From Balamuthia mandrillaris (taxonomy: Eukaryota; Discosea; Longamoebia; Balamuthiidae): a stretch of 29,811 nucleotides of DNA. The translations under genes and the position numbers were made by a program. The DNA is taken from the NCBI GenBank assembly GCA_031835245.1, contig JAVKOQ010000529.1:1-29811 (forward strand), written 5' to 3'. This document shows positions 27,280 to 29,811 of this stretch, piece by piece; positions within the stretch are counted from its first letter, which is position 1, and every line of letters begins with the position of its first letter. Below the pieces are notes generated by a model. It was not told the origin of the DNA, made no database searches, and worked only from the letters and a program-made list of their open reading frames with translations.

Positions 27280-29267
27280 CTTCTCTTCCCTCTCCTTTCC
27301 TCTTCTGTCATAGTCTATGAAGGACACTGGCACCACGGAAGAGCATGGGTGGCCAAGCGCTACAAAGAAGAGGTAGTAACGCACCAAACCCAACAGCAGG
27401 AAGGAGACGAGGAGGACGGAAAACCAGCCGTCCTTCGAAAGTTATACCAAGACGACGTGAAGCTGCAAATGCACGCCAAGTATTTAGGCGAGCTGTACGT
27501 CTCTCTCTGTATATGTTGCTGTTTCTCTCTCTGCCCTCCCTCCATCTTTTACATGCTAATTTTTACAACAACAGATACAACGAAAGAAATCCACCAAAGA
27601 AGGTCGACTTTATATCGGTGTGGATGCTAGAAATGGTAGACAGGCCAAACAAAGAGTTGTATTGTATCGGTACGCATTGTTTAAACCACTCCTTATTTAC
27701 TTCATTAAATGATGATGCTCAGCCTATTCACCATCACAACAGAAGCGTACATCGAAGGAGATTATGTGAAGCACAACACGAATTCTGGATATGTCGAACT
27801 GGAGCATTGGCGGCATACTCCACATTGCTTTTCCCACTTCACTTTTGAATGCACGCAAAATAAGTTGCTTGTTTGTGATATACAGGTTCGTTTCTCGCTT
27901 CATTCTACTTTTCTCTGCTATCTTCTCCATTGACAAGCTCTATACCAACAAAAAGGGTGTCAATGACCTTTATACAGATCCGCAACTCCACAGTTGGGAT
28001 GGAAAAGATTTTGGAACGGGCAACTTAGGCCCACGCGGTATCGCTCTCTTTCTCTACTCCCATGAGTGCAACGGGTTGTGCAAACTGCTTGGGCTCACTC
28101 CTTTTGATCTGTATGAGGAACCTGAGAAGCCAATTCTCAGGAGGCAAATGAAACCACTGAAAGGCAAATCCTTGACACAGTCTTTCAGCAACCTTATCCG
28201 TATCATGGACGAGGACAAAACAAAAGCTTCCTCCGAGTTGCAACAACAGAGCAATGGTGGTGGCGAACCAAATTCTTCCAGAAGCAGATTGCCAAAACGG
28301 TTGCTTCACGCGTCTGATCCTTCTACAAAGCCCACGGTACAGCATATATTATAATTTTCCTCTTTACAGTGACGGAAAGACTCACATAGAGACCCATTCC
28401 ATGTTGTCAGGTAATTCCCATTCCAGATCCATCCGAGATTCCTGAGGTGCCAACTCCTGCTGCGTTTATCCACTTGGAGCTCGGCAGATGTCATGAATCA
28501 GGAAGATTAAACATGTTAGAACAGCTGTTCCAAGAGCATGATTCGTTGAAGCAGAGTGCAGAGCACCCTCTCCGACCAAACTTGGCTGCTGCCTTCTATC
28601 ACTACCAACAAGCTGCTCATGGTGGGCTTGTTTCTGCGCAGTTATTGCTAGCAAGAGTACTTTCAGGACGGCCGGGACGATCTGTGTTGCCAAGTTTGGA
28701 TATAGAAGACCAAGAGCTTTGTTTTATGGTATGTTTAGACCTTCGCTATGTGACAGTTATTATTTGTAGTTATTATTTGCCTCTTATATAGGAATATCTT
28801 ATATTCCTCCAATTGTGTGCAGTATCTTCTACTAGCAGCGCATAGAGGGTCTACTGATGCCATGTATCACGTTGCCATGTTTTATAAGGAAGGAACTTGT
28901 TGTGAGCAAGATACTGGCCAATCGAGCACTTGGTTCGAGAAACTTTTAGACAGTTCTTCTTGCACTGCTGTTGCAGAGGAGAGCGAAAGATATGGCTGGG
29001 ATGCTGCTTTCATGCGCTACGAGCTTTTAGCATCTCTTGCTGAGTTGTATCAAAGCGGCGGTGATAGCCTTCCAGTGGTATGTTTTTGCCTCGTTTTCTT
29101 TTTTTCTTTTTCTTTTGTTTAGCGTTTGACTCATGATATCCGCACCAAAGAACTATGCAAGAGCTGCTGAGTTGTTTCAAGAGGCTGCGGATGAAGCCGC
29201 GGCGGTCGGCAAAGGGAAGCTCGCCCAAAAGTATTTTGAGCAAGCGGACTTATGTGAATCGATGTGA
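26892..29267 (+). CDS. EEF2K: Eukaryotic elongation factor 2 kinase (alpha-kinase)
   Basis: Atypical alpha-kinase that phosphorylates eEF2 and slows translation elongation, in animals under Ca2+/calmodulin control. Exons are 26892-27035, 27128-27200, 27314-27494, 27575-27669, 27743-27885, 27956-28336, 28411-28728, 28823-29077 and 29151-29267, giving 568 residues (human 725). The N-terminal segment LRQKFATLVQKAVETSVDPFEDF aligns with the calmodulin-binding helix and the DPW motif of the human enzyme. In the kinase domain are FASGAVRNAY, the ATP lysine in WVAKRY, YIEGDYVKHNTNSG, FSHFTFE, DIQGVNDLYTDPQLH, GNLGPRGIALF and the zinc site SHECNGLC. A shorter linker (KSLTQSFS) replaces the long animal regulatory loop. 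Sel1-like helices follow (HYQQAAHGG, YLLLAAHRGSTDAM), ending in AAELFQEAADEAA and KLAQKYFEQAD, the eEF2-contacting tail. All family parts are present. Confidence 0.95.
27248..27279 (+). repeat. (CT)n microsatellite in eEF2 kinase intron
   Basis: A CT run in intron 27201-27313, sense strand. Confidence 0.9.
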
Positions 29268-29472
29268 CCTGCCTTGTAAAGAGTTTCTCTCTCGCTCTTC
29301 TTTATCTCGTCTCTCTCGTCTCTCGTTCTTTCTTTCTCTTTTAGTTTCCCCACTTCCCTCTATTGAAAACTTTAAAGATAAGGTCGAGAAGACGCAGCAG
29401 AAGAACATTACGAACAAGAAGAAACAAAGGAAAATAACCAGGAAGGAACACGCTGAAGGCGACGATGCCTCA
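29268..29472. other. eEF2 kinase 3' region
   Basis: Non-coding sequence after the eEF2 kinase stop: first CT-rich (29284-29345), then purine-rich (29380-29460). No AATAAA is seen. The purine-rich part leads to an ATG at 29467 followed nine codons later by a good donor (CTT then GTAAGC), a possible start of a plus-strand gene. Confidence 0.45.
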
Positions 29473-29811
29473 TCACATGGACAAGGATCTTGTAAGCTCC
29501 CTTATCTTCCTCTTTTGCCTCTCAACCTTTCCTTCTAAATACTGAACCCTTGCTCTCAGAATAGTATTCTCCTGCAGTATTTCCTCCACGTTTTCTTTGG
29601 TGGTGTTTGAGACTTTGGCTCCTCTTCCTCCTGCGGCTCCTCTTCCTCCTGCTCCTCTTCTCCTCCCTCTTCCTCTCTCTGATTCGCCACCTCTTCTATC
29701 CTCCTGGTCCTCCTGGTCCTCTTCTTCCGGTTCGTCCCCCTCATCCCCCTTGTTTGCTGCATCTCTTTTTTCTTCGTCTCCACTCCCCTCCACTTTGTTG
29801 TTGTCTTTTTC
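29473..29811 (-). CDS. Coiled-coil protein, acidic and RG-rich (3' part)
   Basis: A minus-strand frame open to the end of the window encodes the last 112 or so residues of a protein whose start lies outside. The N-terminal part is acidic (DEGDEPEEEDQEDQED), then arginine-glycine rich (RGRGRRRGAGGRGAAGGRG), as in RNA- or chromatin-binding tails. The end is a well-formed coiled coil: NVEEILQENTILRARVQYLEG, then KVERQKRKIRELTRSL, with leucines at heptad positions. I do not name a family. An alternative is that the plus strand here is the pyrimidine-rich intron of a gene starting at 29467. The ordered heptads argue for the minus-strand protein. Confidence 0.5.
   Translation of the reverse strand, partial: EKDNNKVEGSGDEEKRDAANKGDEGDEPEEEDQEDQEDRRGGESERGRGRRRGAGGRGAAGGRGAKVSNTTKENVEEILQENTILRARVQYLEGKVERQKRKIRELTRSLSM

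Overview
The window is nuclear DNA from a gene-dense, intron-rich unicellular eukaryote. Most genes are split by short GT-AG introns of about 58 to 240 bases with strongly pyrimidine-rich sense strands. Gaps between genes are about 50 to 480 bases, and several gene pairs are divergent or convergent. The gene set (LRR-RapGAP, PTS2-type acyl-CoA oxidase, eEF2 kinase, VIT-vWA module, 7TM receptor joined to a TKL kinase, TSR1, p24, Mpv17) suggests a free-living protist, possibly amoebozoan or another unikont, but the sequence alone does not fix the lineage. I saw no transposon, viral element, rRNA, tRNA or CRISPR array.

Layout: 1-2277 (+) 3' part of an LRR/RapGAP gene; 2456-5193 (-) peroxisomal acyl-CoA oxidase; 5539-6392 (+) p24 cargo receptor; 6545-7867 (-) ankyrin-repeat protein; 8064-8919 (+) Mpv17/PMP22 protein; 9038-9250 (-) possible small gene; 9401-11518 (-) low-complexity acidic protein with a long poly-serine tract; 11856-17538 (+) 20-exon Hsp70/VIT/vWA chimera; 17775-21500 (+) ribosome-assembly factor TSR1; 21674-22473 (+) prolyl-4-hydroxylase-like dioxygenase; 22641-25689 (+) seven-TM receptor fused to a TKL kinase; 25743-26762 (-) LicD/fukutin-like transferase; 26892-29267 (+) eEF2 kinase; 29473-end (-) 3' part of a coiled-coil protein.

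The standout is the gene at 11856-17538. By my exon model it encodes about 1362 residues in which an Hsp70 is interleaved with a VIT-vWA protein. The order is an HSPA14/Ssz1-like nucleotide-binding domain, a VIT domain, a vWA domain with an intact MIDAS, the conserved post-vWA region, a canonical Hsp70 substrate-binding domain, and a VWA5-type C-terminal segment. The junction from the nucleotide-binding domain into VIT lies inside one uninterrupted exon (13422-13605), so it is not an artefact of joining neighbouring genes. The ATPase motifs are eroded while the metal-binding motif of vWA is intact. I do not know of a described protein with this layout.

Other points of note are a receptor-kinase fusion resembling the GPCR bigrams of oomycetes, a palindromic TGTCGACA-type motif that recurs in the promoters, a 15-base inverted repeat in one divergent promoter, two GC-AG introns in the chimera gene, and stop codons embedded in AATAAA signals. 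Exon limits were read by eye from splice sites, reading frame and family alignment; RNA data would be needed to fix them.
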